NCBI RefSeq assembly: GCF_001426345.1
Contig: NZ_LMEM01000001.1
Location: forward strand, 582,264 to 646,263
Origin: Devosia sp. Root436
GTDB lineage: Bacteria; Pseudomonadota; Alphaproteobacteria; Rhizobiales; Devosiaceae
Reading direction: 5' to 3'
DNA: 64,000 bases
The notes under the pieces: model-generated
The model's database searches: none
What the model was told of the DNA's origin: nothing
The model's input: the letters and a program-made list of their open reading frames with translations, nothing else
Shown here: positions 25,118 through 33,350 of the stretch, piece after piece
How positions within the stretch are numbered: the stretch's first letter is position 1
Layout of the letters: every line of letters begins with the position of its first letter
Position numbers and translations under genes: made by a program

Positions 25118-26437
25118 TTGAAGCGCATTGCCCTTGTCACGATCGGCACGCAAGGCGACGTTCAACCCTATCTGGCCCTCGCTATCTCTCTCAGGGAGCG
25201 CGGCTACTCAGTCGTCCTTGGTGCCTCGGAAGAATTCCAGGGCATGGTGGAGAGCTATGGAATCGAGTTCCACACGCTCGGACCGTCGATCCAGTCGTTC
25301 CTGACGCAGCAGCGATTCGAAAATGCGATGAGCCAGTCCATGCTCATCAACGGCCCCTCCCTGCTGCGGCAGGGGCAGCAGATCGTCGATACGGCAGCGC
25401 GCCATGCCTGGCATATGTGCCAGGGCGCCGACATGCTGATCCTCAACATGAATACCAGCTTCGGCATCGACATTGCCGAGGCGCTGCATATTCCGGCGAT
25501 CATGGTGGCGTTGCAGCCGCTGAACTCGACCAGCGAATTCCCGCTCTGCATCTACTATGGCGCCGATTTCGGGCCGGCCTTCAACAAGCTGACCTATACG
25601 GCGATGACGGTGCAGCAGATCTATTACAACCTGCCGCGCAACAAGCTGCGGCGCGAGCTGATGGGGCTCGATGCGCGCAAGAAGGGCGGCTTCTTCCGCA
25701 ATACCGACGGCACGTCGCTGACGACGCTCTATGCCTATTCGCCGATCGTCTCGCCGCGCCCGCGCGACTGGCCCAAAAGCGCGCTGGTCACCGGCTATTG
25801 GCAATTGCATGACCGAACCGACTGGCAGCCCTCGGCCGAGTTCCAGCAATTTCTCTCCGAGGGCGAGGCGCCGGTCTATATCGGCTTCGGCTCGATGCCG
25901 TTCGGGGCGGAGCGCAATACCAAGATCCTCAAGGAAGCGGTGGCCATGTGGGGCGGCCGGGCCGTGGTGGCGCGCGGTTGGGGCGGCATCAATCCGCAGG
26001 ACCTGCCCGAGACGATCTTCGCCATTGAAAAGGCGCCGCACGACAAGCTGTTCAAATATGTGTCGGCGGTAGTGCATCACGGCGGCGCGGGCACGACGTC
26101 GGCGGGGCTGCATCTGGGCCGGCCGACCTTCGTGGTGCCGCAGACGGTGGACCAGCCCTATTGGGGGCGCCGCGTCTATGAGCTGGGCTGCGGACCCAAG
26201 CCGGTGCGGCTGCGCAAGCTGACCTCGGAAATCCTGGCCGGGGCACTGGCGGACCTTTCCACCAACGCGGACTATCGCCGCAACGCCGCCGATATTGCCG
26301 AGAAGCTGCATGGCGAGGACGGGGCGGAAAAGGCGATCAAGGTGATCGAGCGGGTGATGGCGAACTATGTGCCGCGCATGCCCAAGGCGAAGAAGCCGCG
26401 CAAGGTCAAGAAACCGGCGCTGAAGCTGGTGGGGTAG
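25118..26437 (+). CDS. GT1-family glycosyltransferase (UDP-glycosyltransferase/MGT-like)
   Basis: A 439-residue two-domain glycosyltransferase. The N-terminal acceptor domain opens with VTIGTQGDVQPYLALA, a sterol- or macrolide-type glucosyltransferase start. The C-terminal donor domain holds YIGFGSMPFG and the nucleotide-sugar loop VVHHGGAGTTSAGLHLGRPTFVVPQTVDQPYWG. The C-terminus is strongly basic (KAKKPRKVKK). A TTG at 25118 with GAGG eight bases upstream gives the family start; an ATG at 25061 would add 19 atypical residues, so the start is uncertain. Acceptor (lipid, sterol-like or secondary metabolite) unknown. Confidence 0.85.
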   Translation: MKRIALVTIGTQGDVQPYLALAISLRERGYSVVLGASEEFQGMVESYGIEFHTLGPSIQSFLTQQRFENAMSQSMLINGPSLLRQGQQIVDTAARHAWHMCQGADMLILNMNTSFGIDIAEALHIPAIMVALQPLNSTSEFPLCIYYGADFGPAFNKLTYTAMTVQQIYYNLPRNKLRRELMGLDARKKGGFFRNTDGTSLTTLYAYSPIVSPRPRDWPKSALVTGYWQLHDRTDWQPSAEFQQFLSEGEAPVYIGFGSMPFGAERNTKILKEAVAMWGGRAVVARGWGGINPQDLPETIFAIEKAPHDKLFKYVSAVVHHGGAGTTSAGLHLGRPTFVVPQTVDQPYWGRRVYELGCGPKPVRLRKLTSEILAGALADLSTNADYRRNAADIAEKLHGEDGAEKAIKVIERVMANYVPRMPKAKKPRKVKKPALKLVG

Positions 26438-26568
26438 TGCCACGCCCTCGTGGGTTCGAGGGTCGCTACGCTCCCGCCTCACCATGAGGTCTACTGGGAC
26501 ACCGAGCTAACAGTAGCTCTCATGGTGAGGTGCGAGTTCTTCGCGAGCCTCGAACCACGAGGGCGTGT
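26437..26568. repeat. 130-bp long inverted repeat, copy 2
   Basis: It begins on the last base of the glycosyltransferase stop codon with GTGCCACGCCCTCGTGGG and ends CGAACCACGAGGGCGTG, eight bases before the stop of the convergent VOC gene. It is more diverged mid-arm than copies 1 and 3. The position fits a bidirectional terminator. Confidence 0.75.
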
Positions 26569-26576
26569 CTCCAGTC

Positions 26577-26933
26577 CTATTGCTTGTCGCAGACCACTTC
26601 GAGATTGTTGCCGTCAGGATCGATGATGAAGGCCGCATAGTAAGTCGGCGTGTAGTCGCGCAGGCCTGGTGCGCCGTTGTCCTTGCCGCCATTGGCGAGG
26701 GCGGCGGCGTGGAAGTCATCTACTGCCTCGCGATCATCGATCTTGAAGGCCAGGTGGACGTTGGAACTGCCCTTGTCGTCGGCTCCGATCCAGAAATCGG
26801 GGTAGTCCCGGCCGATGCCGGCGGTGCCGGGAAATTCCATCATCACTTTGTAGCCGAGAGGCGCCAGGGCGGCCTTGTAGAAGGCGATCAGAGTGTCGAA
26901 TTGCGTGGTGCGAAGGCCGATATGGTCCAGCAT
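26577..26933 (-). CDS. VOC family protein (glyoxalase/bleomycin-resistance fold)
   Basis: A 118-residue single-domain VOC protein. Likely metal residues: His4 (LDHIGLRT), the His of SNVHLAFKI and the Glu of NNLEVVCD. AGGAG seven bases before the ATG at 26933 supports this start; the longer frame of 33 extra residues translates intergenic DNA. Family members are lyases, isomerases or resistance proteins; the substrate is unknown. Confidence 0.85.
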   Translation of the reverse strand: MLDHIGLRTTQFDTLIAFYKAALAPLGYKVMMEFPGTAGIGRDYPDFWIGADDKGSSNVHLAFKIDDREAVDDFHAAALANGGKDNGAPGLRDYTPTYYAAFIIDPDGNNLEVVCDKQ

Positions 26934-27071
26934 TGGATATCTCCTGAGGTATCGCCATGTCGTGCCACAGGCTGCTGACAGGGTGTGGCATGAGCGTTGA
27001 CGCCTGGCCGGAGACAGGTGCTGGCGCGCCATCCAAAGCAGTCGAACACCCCCAGCAACACCCGCCGGAGT

Positions 27072-27264
27072 CCCCTTCTGCCCTCATGGGAGAAGGCGCT
27101 CCCCCGGGTCGCGTCGCGCCCGAGGGCAGGCTCCGGACGGATGAGGGGGCGCCGCGTTATCAATTGGCAATGAAGCATGGGATGGCGCAGCCCCCTCACC
27201 CGGCAATTTCCTCTGAACGAGGAAATTAGCCCCCCCTCTTCCACGAGGGACGAGGGGTGGCTCC
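27072..27264. repeat. composite CCCTCACCC intergenic repeat, copy at 27.1 kb
   Basis: The longest copy in the window. It shares CCCCTCACCCGG, the hairpin AATTTCCTCTGAACGAGGAAATT (TTTCCTC/GAGGAAA), CCCCCTCTTCCACGAGGG and GAGGGGTGGCTCCACT with the copies at 16.6 and 20.2 kb, and GCATGGGATGGCGCAG with the 20.2-kb copy. The geneless stretch 26934-27356 otherwise holds only the symporter terminator. Confidence 0.65.
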
Positions 27265-27308
27265 ACTGCAGACAGGAGGATGTTCACTCGTCGAGCCGCG
27301 GGCAAACA

Positions 27309-27334
27309 AAAGGGGAGGTGAAAACCTCCCCTTT
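27309..27334 (-). terminator. intrinsic terminator of the symporter gene
   Basis: An 11-bp perfect stem (AAAGGGGAGGT with ACCTCCCCTTT) around a 4-base loop, 22 bp after the stop. On the transcript it is followed by a T-rich tract (TTTTGTTTG). Confidence 0.85.
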
Positions 27335-27356
27335 CATCCTGGCTATGTGCCCTGCC

Positions 27357-28730
27357 CTATTCGGCCGGGACAGCGTCTGCGATATCGAGCGAGTCGATGC
27401 TTTCGCCGGCGTCGTAGACGGACTGGTCGAGAATGCCCTGGCGCTTGGCGACGATGGTCGGGACCAGCGCCTGGCCGGCGACGTTGACCGCGGTGCGGCC
27501 CATATCGAGGATGGGATCGACGGCGAGCAGCAGGCCGACGCCTTCGAGGGGCAGGCCGAGGGTGGAGAGGGTCAGCGTCAGCATGACGGTGGCGCCGGTG
27601 AGGCCCGCGGTGGCGGACGAACCGATGACCGACACGAAGACGATCAGCAGGTAGTGCTCGATGCCGAGCGGCACACCGAAGAACTGCGCCACGAAGATGG
27701 CCGAGATCGCCGGATAGATGGCGGCGCAGCCATCCATCTTGGTGGTGGCGCCGAGCGGCACGGCGAAGGCGGCATATTCACGCGGCACGCCCAGGTTCTT
27801 CTCCGTGATGCGCTCGGTGACCGGCAGGGTGCCGATGGAGCTCCGCGACACGAAGGCGAGCTGGATGGCCGGCCAGGCGCTCTGGAAGTAGCGGATGGGG
27901 TTGAGCCCATGGGCCTGCAGCAGCACCGGATAGACCACGAAGAGCACGAGGGCGAGGCCGATATAGATGGCTGCCGAGTACCAGCCGAGCTGAGCCAAGG
28001 CATCCCAGCCATAGACGGCCACGGCATTGCCGAGCAGGCCGATGGTGCCGATGGGCGTGAGACGGATGACCCACCACAGGATCTTGTGGACGATCTTGAG
28101 GAAGGAGCGGTTGAAGGCCAGGAAGGTGTCGGCGGCCGGGCCGACCTTGAGGGCGGCAACACCGACGACGATGGAAACCACCAGGATCTGCAGCACGTTG
28201 AAGTTGAGGCTGGTGGTGGCGCCGCTGTCGGAGACGCGGGTCGAGGCCTGCAGGCCCAGGATATTGGACGGGATCAGGCCCTTGAGGAAGTCGAGCCACG
28301 AACCGCTGGAAGACGGGGCGCGGGCTGCGGTTTCCGCAACGGCGGTATTGAGGCCCGGCTGGATGATGAGGCCGAGCGCAATGCCGATGGCCACGGCGAT
28401 CAGCGCGGTGATGGCGAACCACAGCAGGGTCTGCCAGACCAGCTTGGCCGCGTTCTGGAGTTCACGGAGATTGGCGATGGACGCCACGATGGCGGTGAAG
28501 ACCAGCACCGGCACCAGCGCGCGCAGCAGCGACACGAAGGCCGAACCGACGGTGGACAGGGTCTGGACCAGCCAGTTGGCGCCGCCGGCAGCGTCGGGGC
28601 CCATCTGGCGGGCGATGTAGCCAAGGATAAGGCCGATGACCATCGCGGCCAGGACCTGGAAGCCGAATGAGCGATAAAGCGGTTTTGGCGCGCGCGGAGT
28701 CCGGGCGGCTGAGACAGTGGTGGGTGACAT
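27357..28730 (-). CDS. dicarboxylate/amino acid:cation (DAACS/SLC1) symporter
   Basis: A 457-residue inner-membrane transporter of the GltP/DctA fold with about eight helices and two re-entrant loops. Family blocks are SRSSIGTLPVT (HP1), PLGATTKMDGCAA (helix 7), SVIGSSATAGLTGA (HP2) and DPILDMGRTAVNVAG (helix 8). The usual NMDGT of helix 7 is KMDGC, and the GCAAIYPA that follows recalls cystine transporters, so a sulfur amino acid is as possible as a dicarboxylate. AGGT six bases before the ATG at 28730 sets the start. It has its own terminator. Confidence 0.88.
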   Translation of the reverse strand: MSPTTVSAARTPRAPKPLYRSFGFQVLAAMVIGLILGYIARQMGPDAAGGANWLVQTLSTVGSAFVSLLRALVPVLVFTAIVASIANLRELQNAAKLVWQTLLWFAITALIAVAIGIALGLIIQPGLNTAVAETAARAPSSSGSWLDFLKGLIPSNILGLQASTRVSDSGATTSLNFNVLQILVVSIVVGVAALKVGPAADTFLAFNRSFLKIVHKILWWVIRLTPIGTIGLLGNAVAVYGWDALAQLGWYSAAIYIGLALVLFVVYPVLLQAHGLNPIRYFQSAWPAIQLAFVSRSSIGTLPVTERITEKNLGVPREYAAFAVPLGATTKMDGCAAIYPAISAIFVAQFFGVPLGIEHYLLIVFVSVIGSSATAGLTGATVMLTLTLSTLGLPLEGVGLLLAVDPILDMGRTAVNVAGQALVPTIVAKRQGILDQSVYDAGESIDSLDIADAVPAE

Positions 28731-28909
28731 GTTTTGACCTGCAATGAGCCAAGGCGCCCGCCCAACAATTGGGCTGCACGCCTCGAAATTAAGCACGATT
28801 CTACCCGTTTGAACGATAATTCGCTGCGCAAGGCTTTTCGATTCCGCGCCGCATCGGAAAAATTTCTGCCGGGACGAAACCATTCGCGGCAATGACAATG
28901 CTGATCGTG

Positions 28910-29545
28910 TCAGCGGCGGTCGAAAAGCAGCGTGGCGAATCCGGCGATGACGGCGGGGAGCAACAGGGCCGCGGCGAAGGACATCGTGAGCAAAGCGAGG
29001 CCCATATCGAGCCAGGCCAGCGCCAGCAGAAGCAGCCCCGCCAGGCCATAGGCAAGGCCGGCGGCCCGGTGGACGATGCGCCAGGCGTGGTCGTTCCGCA
29101 CCGGCCAGGGCATGCGCAGGCCGGCATAGGTATGGCGTTCGGCCTCGAACAGAATGACGCCAAGCAGGAGCAGGGCTACGCCCAGGGCGTAGGCGGTCAC
29201 TCGGATGAAATCGAGATCGGAACCGATGCCTGACAGCAGCAGGCCGAGCTGGGTGGAGGCGACCACGCCCATCAGCGTGGTCAAGGCCGGATCGAGAATG
29301 TGCTGGGATTTGGCGTAGTGGTTCTTGGTCAGCAGGCGGCCGAGGGTGAAGAAGGCGGCCATGAGCCCGAGCTGAACGACCGGGGCCACGAAAATGGCCT
29401 CGCGTGGCCAGAGCCAGTCGGCCGCATTGCCGGACCAGTGGGCGGAGAAGATGAAATCGGCGGGAATCCTGATAGCGCCGACGCCAGACATGGCCAGCGT
29501 CACGGTCAACAGCAGCAGGTGGAAGCGGGTGACGAGGATTTGCAT
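28910..29545 (-). CDS. SdpI-like multi-pass membrane protein
   Basis: A 211-residue protein with about six hydrophobic segments. The block ADFIFSAHWSGNAADW near residue 30 resembles the DUF1648 start of SdpI-type immunity proteins, and GLRMPWPVRNDHAWRIVHRAAG matches the SdpI (YhfL) signature G(I/L)RTPW...W...HR. SdpI in Bacillus is an immunity protein and signal transducer; proteobacterial members are uncharacterised. No ribosome site is clear. It lies upstream of no partner and ends 180 bp before the symporter start. Confidence 0.75.
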   Translation of the reverse strand: MQILVTRFHLLLLTVTLAMSGVGAIRIPADFIFSAHWSGNAADWLWPREAIFVAPVVQLGLMAAFFTLGRLLTKNHYAKSQHILDPALTTLMGVVASTQLGLLLSGIGSDLDFIRVTAYALGVALLLLGVILFEAERHTYAGLRMPWPVRNDHAWRIVHRAAGLAYGLAGLLLLALAWLDMGLALLTMSFAAALLLPAVIAGFATLLFDRR

Positions 29546-29562
29546 GGCGTTGGTCTCACGGC

Positions 29563-29629
29563 GTCATTCCCGCGAAAGCGGGAATCCCCCTCGCCCTGTA
29601 AGGGAGATTCCCGCTTTCGCGGGAATGAC
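29563..29629. repeat. ATTCCCGC hairpin repeat, copy 2
   Basis: Outer arms GTCATTCCCGCGAAAGCGGG and CCCGCTTTCGCGGGAATGAC are perfect complements, with inner GCGAAAGC self-complementarity. Same family as 21494-21568. It lies between the SdpI-like gene start and the ribosomal-protein operon end. Confidence 0.75.
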
Positions 29630-29661
29630 GCGGTGGATGTAGGAGGCGCGCGACAAAAGAA

Positions 29662-29683
29662 AAGGGCCGGTTTCCCGGCCCTT
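29662..29683 (-). terminator. intrinsic terminator of rplM-rpsI
   Basis: A 9-bp stem (AAGGGCCGG, GAAA loop on the transcript, CCGGCCCTT) starts 19 bp after the rpsI stop and is followed by TTCTTTTGTC on the minus strand. Confidence 0.88.
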
Positions 29684-29701
29684 GCATTGATGATCCGAAG
29701 C

Positions 29702-30184
29702 TTAGCGCTTGGAGAACTGGAAGGAACGACGGGCCTTGGCCTTGCCGTACTTCTTGCGTTCGACGACGCGGCTGTCGCGGGTCAGGAAGCCACCCTTCTT
29801 GAGCACCGGGCGCAAAGCCGGCTCGAAGAAGTTCAGCGCCTTGGAGATGCCGTGACGGACGGCACCGGCCTGACCGGACAGACCGCCACCGGCGACGGTG
29901 ACGACGACGTCATACTGGTCGGTACGTTCGGTGGCGACGATCGGCTGCTTGACGATAAGCTGCAGAACGGGACGGGCGAAGTAGGTGGCAAATTCGCGGC
30001 CGTTGACGGTCACGGTGCCCTTGCCCGGCTTGATCCAGACGCGGGCGACGGCGTTCTTGCGCTTGCCGGTGGCATAGGCGCGGCCCTGGGCGTCGAGCTT
30101 CTGCTCGTGCACCGGAGCGGTGTTGACGGCCGGAGCGACAGTGGTGGTGCCCAGGTCTTCGAGGGAGTTGATGGTTTCGGCCAT
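29702..30184 (-). CDS. rpsI: 30S ribosomal protein S9
   Basis: A 160-residue S9. Residues 30-160 match the conserved core ([57 protein letters not shown] with the invariant SKR end that contacts P-site tRNA). The first 30 residues are a longer, acidic N-terminal extension usual in alphaproteobacteria. It lies one base after rplM. Confidence 0.98.
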   Translation of the reverse strand: MAETINSLEDLGTTTVAPAVNTAPVHEQKLDAQGRAYATGKRKNAVARVWIKPGKGTVTVNGREFATYFARPVLQLIVKQPIVATERTDQYDVVVTVAGGGLSGQAGAVRHGISKALNFFEPALRPVLKKGGFLTRDSRVVERKKYGKAKARRSFQFSKR

Positions 30185-30185
30185 A

Positions 30186-30650
30186 TTACTTCACCCGCGC
30201 ATTCTTGGAGTTCATCGCAGCAACGTCCAGCTTGGCCGGGTTCTGCGCTTCGTGGGGATGCTCGGCGCCCGAGTAGACGCGGAGATTCTTGAGCTGGGCG
30301 CGGGTCAGCGGACCGCCCGGCATCATGCGGCGGACGGCGTTTTCGAGCACGCGCTCGGGAAAACGGCCTTCCAGGAGCTGACGGGCCGTCCGGTCCTTGA
30401 TGCCGCCGGGGAAGCCGGTGTGCCAATAGAACTTGTGCTGGTCCAGCTTGCGGCCGGTGAGCTTCACCTTGTCGGCATTGATGACGACGATGTTGTCGCC
30501 CATGTCCATATGGGGGGTGAAGGTGGGCTTGTGCTTGCCGCGCAGGCGCGAGGCAATGATCGAAGCGACGCGACCCACGACGAGGCCATCGGCGTCGATC
30601 AGGATCCACTTCTTTTCGATCTCGCTCGGTTTTGCCGAGTAAGTGCTCAT
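30186..30650 (-). CDS. rplM: 50S ribosomal protein L13
   Basis: A 154-residue L13 with the conserved start [19 protein letters not shown], the core [16 protein letters not shown] and [16 protein letters not shown], and the HTGFPGGIK and [18 protein letters not shown] blocks. It is the first gene of the rplM-rpsI operon. Confidence 0.98.
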   Translation of the reverse strand: MSTYSAKPSEIEKKWILIDADGLVVGRVASIIASRLRGKHKPTFTPHMDMGDNIVVINADKVKLTGRKLDQHKFYWHTGFPGGIKDRTARQLLEGRFPERVLENAVRRMMPGGPLTRAQLKNLRVYSGAEHPHEAQNPAKLDVAAMNSKNARVK

Positions 30651-30719
30651 GCTAGAATTCCCTAGATTTCCTGGGGCTTGCAGCCTTCATCCGAGGATAA
30701 AAGCGGCCCGTTCGGGGCT

Positions 30720-30748
30720 CCACTAGAGCAGGATTCGCCGCAGGTCAA
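30720..30748 (-). promoter_or_regulatory. candidate sigma-70 promoter of rplM-rpsI
   Basis: On the minus strand CTTGACC (minus-35 TTGACC) and TAGTGG (minus-10) are separated by 17 bases, 70 bp before rplM. CTTGAC is the preferred minus-35 in this class. Confidence 0.55.
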
Positions 30749-30784
30749 GCGCCTTAAAAATAAGGTTATATTTCAAAGGCTTAT

Positions 30785-30810
30785 GGATGCGGTATTATCT
30801 TACCGCATCC
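30785..30810 (-). terminator. hairpin over the ctaA stop codon
   Basis: A 10-bp perfect stem GGATGCGGTA / TACCGCATCC with a 6-base loop. The ctaA TAA lies at the left stem/loop border on the transcript. Only a weak T-tract follows. Confidence 0.55.
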
Positions 30811-31876
30811 CCAGCGAATGTGTCTTGGTGAGGTCGGCGAGGTAGGCGCAGACGCTCGAGGCGAGGACGAAGGCCAGGCCCTGGTGGCTGACGGCCAGGT
30901 CGATCTGCACCATGGAGAGGAGCGTCGAGATGCCCAATCCCACCTGGACCAGCACCAGCACGGCGATCAGCACCAGCCAGCGATGCACGCCCCCCAGCCC
31001 TGCCCGGCGCGCCTGCAGGATCAGCAGCACGGCGGTCATTGCGGCGATGGCATAGGCCAGCATGCGGTGATTGAACTGCACGGTCAGGCCATGCTCGAAC
31101 ACGCTGCGCCAGCCCGGTTCATAAGCGCCCAAACCGTCGGGGATGAACTTGCCCTCCATCAGCGGCCAGGTGTTGTAGCCCATGCCGGCGTCGATGCCTG
31201 CCACGAAGCCGCCGGCGGCGATCTGGATCACCAGCAGGACGAGCAGCAGGGCGATGGAGACTATGTTGAAGCGGGTGACCCTGCCCTCGGTCGGTTGCGG
31301 CCGCATGCGGCGGGCGACCCAGACTAGCGCCAGCAGCAGCAACAGGGCGGCGGTCAGGTGCGTGGCGAGGCGGTATTGCGACACCGATGTCAGTTCGGTG
31401 AGGCCCGAAGAGACCATCCACCAGCCCAGGAAGCCCTGGAAGCCGCCGAGCAGGAACAGACAGGCCAGCGGCACGGCCATGTCGCGGGTCAGGCGCTTTT
31501 GCAGCAGGAAGACCACGAAGGGAATGGCGAAGGCGAAGCCGATCATGCGGCCGAGGAAGCGGTGGATCCACTCCCACCAGAAAATGCCCTTGAAGTCCTC
31601 CAGGGTCATCCAGTGATTGTAGACGTCATATTGCGGGATCAGCTTGTAGCCGGCGAATTCGGCCAGCCAGTCGGCTTCGCTGAGCGGCGGAATGATGCCG
31701 GAAATCGGCCGCCATGTGGTGATGGAGAGGCCCGACCCGGTCAGCCTGGTCATGCCGCCGACCATGACCATGCACAGCACCATGAGAGCGATGGCATAGA
31801 GCCAGATGCGCACCGGGCGCAGGCGGTCCCCGGCAATGATGGTCTGGCTCAGTGCGGCATTTTGGACGGCTGTCAC
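30800..31876 (-). CDS. ctaA: heme A synthase (COX15/CtaA)
   Basis: A 358-residue, eight-helix membrane enzyme that oxidises the C8 methyl of heme O to make heme A for aa3-type oxidases. The four expected His ligands are visible: EWIHRFLGR, ATHLTAA, QFNHRMLAY and VSHQGLA. MVGGMTRLTGSGLSITTWRP is the classic N-terminal block. The open frame is 97 codons longer, but GTG at 31876 with GGGA eight bases upstream fits the family start. It is divergent from the DUF2842 gene. Confidence 0.92.
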   Translation of the reverse strand: MTAVQNAALSQTIIAGDRLRPVRIWLYAIALMVLCMVMVGGMTRLTGSGLSITTWRPISGIIPPLSEADWLAEFAGYKLIPQYDVYNHWMTLEDFKGIFWWEWIHRFLGRMIGFAFAIPFVVFLLQKRLTRDMAVPLACLFLLGGFQGFLGWWMVSSGLTELTSVSQYRLATHLTAALLLLLALVWVARRMRPQPTEGRVTRFNIVSIALLLVLLVIQIAAGGFVAGIDAGMGYNTWPLMEGKFIPDGLGAYEPGWRSVFEHGLTVQFNHRMLAYAIAAMTAVLLILQARRAGLGGVHRWLVLIAVLVLVQVGLGISTLLSMVQIDLAVSHQGLAFVLASSVCAYLADLTKTHSLGMR

Positions 31877-31945
31877 GGCGGTTTCCCGGTGTCGGTGGAT
31901 GCGCGGGAGTGGTATGCCCGGCGAGACCTCCCTGCAATAGGCGCG

Positions 31946-32161
31946 ATGCCGCACATGACCCAGCGTAACCGCAAAGCACTCGGCATCCTGCTGATCCTCG
32001 GCTCGATCGTGGCGTGGCTGTCGATTTTTACATCGGTCTACCTGGCGTTTCCGCCCGGCCTGCCGATCTGGGTGCTGATGCCCTATTTCATCGTGGCAGG
32101 GATGGGGTGGCTGTTTCCGGCGATGGGGATCATCCGGTGGATGGCCAAGCCGGATGCCTAG
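31946..32161 (+). CDS. DUF2842 small membrane protein
   Basis: A 71-residue protein with two membrane segments (LGILLILGSIVAWLSIF and PYFIVAGMGWLFPAMGII) joined by VYLAFPPGLPIWVLM, a typical DUF2842 layout; the tail is IRWMAKPDA. The family is restricted largely to alphaproteobacteria and is often found beside ctaA, so a link to cytochrome oxidase assembly is possible but unproven. An ATG three codons later is an alternative start. The stop runs straight into inverted repeat copy 3. Confidence 0.8.
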   Translation: MPHMTQRNRKALGILLILGSIVAWLSIFTSVYLAFPPGLPIWVLMPYFIVAGMGWLFPAMGIIRWMAKPDA

Positions 32162-32294
32162 GGGCACGCCCTCGTGGTTCGAGGCTCGCGAAGAGCTCGC
32201 ACCTCACCATGAGGGCTACTTCCAACTCGGTGTATCAACAGCCCTCATGGTGAGGTGCGCTTCTTCAGCGCCTCGAACCACGAGGGCGTGGCAC
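32161..32294. repeat. 130-bp long inverted repeat, copy 3
   Basis: Nearly identical to copy 1: GGCACGCCCTCGTGGTTCGAG at the left, CACCTCACCATGAGGGCT / AGCCCTCATGGTGAGGTG inside and CGAACCACGAGGGCGTGGCAC at the right. It fills the whole space between two convergent stop codons, starting on the last base of one and ending three bases before the other. Confidence 0.8.
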
Positions 32295-32297
32295 GTT

Positions 32298-33338
32298 TTA
32301 TCCAGTCAGCTTACCCATAGCCGAGAAGATCGCCCCCGTAGCAAAAACATCGACATAGCGGCGAGATTGAAAGTAACCATTTAGGGATACACGCGGCAGA
32401 GCGTGCGGCGCGGTGGCGTGGTGGGCATAGAGGCCGCCGGGGCGGGTGGTGACGGCGGATTTGAAGCCGATTTCGCGGGCGAGGTCGAATTCGCGCCGGC
32501 CGGCGGAAAGCGGGCCGCCGAGCGGATAGGAGAAATGCGCCGGGCGCTGGCCGAACTGGGCGAGGAGAATATCGGCGGACTGGGCCATTTCGTTGCGCGC
32601 CTGCTCGACGGGCAGCTTGGCCAGTTCATAGTGATGCACGGTGTGGGCGCCGATGGTGCAGAGCGGGTCGCCGGCAAACAGGCGCAATTCATGCCAGTCC
32701 ATGATCAGGTCGCGGCATTGCCGGTCGAGATCGTAGCCATAGGCGGTGGCGAAGCTGCGGACCAGCTTGACGCGGTCGGCCTCGGGCATCTTGCGCATCT
32801 GCCAGTAAAGCGCGTCGAACGTCTCGTTCTTCCGTGCGGTGGTGCTGGTATCGACGTAGTCGGTTTCTCCACCCGAGGCCATGGCGATGGCCTCCTGCCG
32901 GGAGATGATATCCTCGATGGCCTGCCACCAGAGCTCGCCGACGCCATCGACCAGGGCCGTGGGCACGTAGAGCGTGAACGGGGCCCCCTGACGGCGCAGC
33001 ACGGGCAGAGCGTGGCGCAGATTGTCCTTGTAGGCATCGTCGAAGGTCAACACCACGAAGCGGCGGCCTGCCGTGGGCGCGGCGAGACGTTCGAGCGCTT
33101 CGTCGAGGCCGACGATATCGATATCGAGATCGCGGACCCGCTCGATGACATATTCGAGGAAGTCCGGCCGCACCTGCAGGATCGCATTGGGCGAGAAATC
33201 GGCGGGTTCCTCAGGCAGCACGCGATGCAGGGTAAAAATCACCCCGCGCGACGATGACAGCGCCCTGATCAGGCCGGGTAGCCGCGACAGCCACAGGGCC
33301 TCGAACATGGCGCGGATGGCCGCATATCTGGCTGACAT
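32298..33338 (-). CDS. polysaccharide deacetylase (NodB-type, CE4)
   Basis: A 346-residue protein with the CE4 motifs: VVLTFDDAYKDN (catalytic and metal Asp), HTVHH (metal His pair) and FSYPLGG. These enzymes remove N- or O-acetyl groups from polysaccharides or are pseudo-enzymes in export. A 60-residue insertion after LYVPTAL is unusual for small NodB domains but common in EPS clusters. GGAG five bases before the ATG at 33338 sets the start. It lies 12 bp after the chain-length gene, so it is probably co-transcribed and modifies the exopolysaccharide. Confidence 0.88.
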   Translation of the reverse strand: MSARYAAIRAMFEALWLSRLPGLIRALSSSRGVIFTLHRVLPEEPADFSPNAILQVRPDFLEYVIERVRDLDIDIVGLDEALERLAAPTAGRRFVVLTFDDAYKDNLRHALPVLRRQGAPFTLYVPTALVDGVGELWWQAIEDIISRQEAIAMASGGETDYVDTSTTARKNETFDALYWQMRKMPEADRVKLVRSFATAYGYDLDRQCRDLIMDWHELRLFAGDPLCTIGAHTVHHYELAKLPVEQARNEMAQSADILLAQFGQRPAHFSYPLGGPLSAGRREFDLAREIGFKSAVTTRPGGLYAHHATAPHALPRVSLNGYFQSRRYVDVFATGAIFSAMGKLTG

Positions 33339-33350
33339 CACGTCTCCGGA

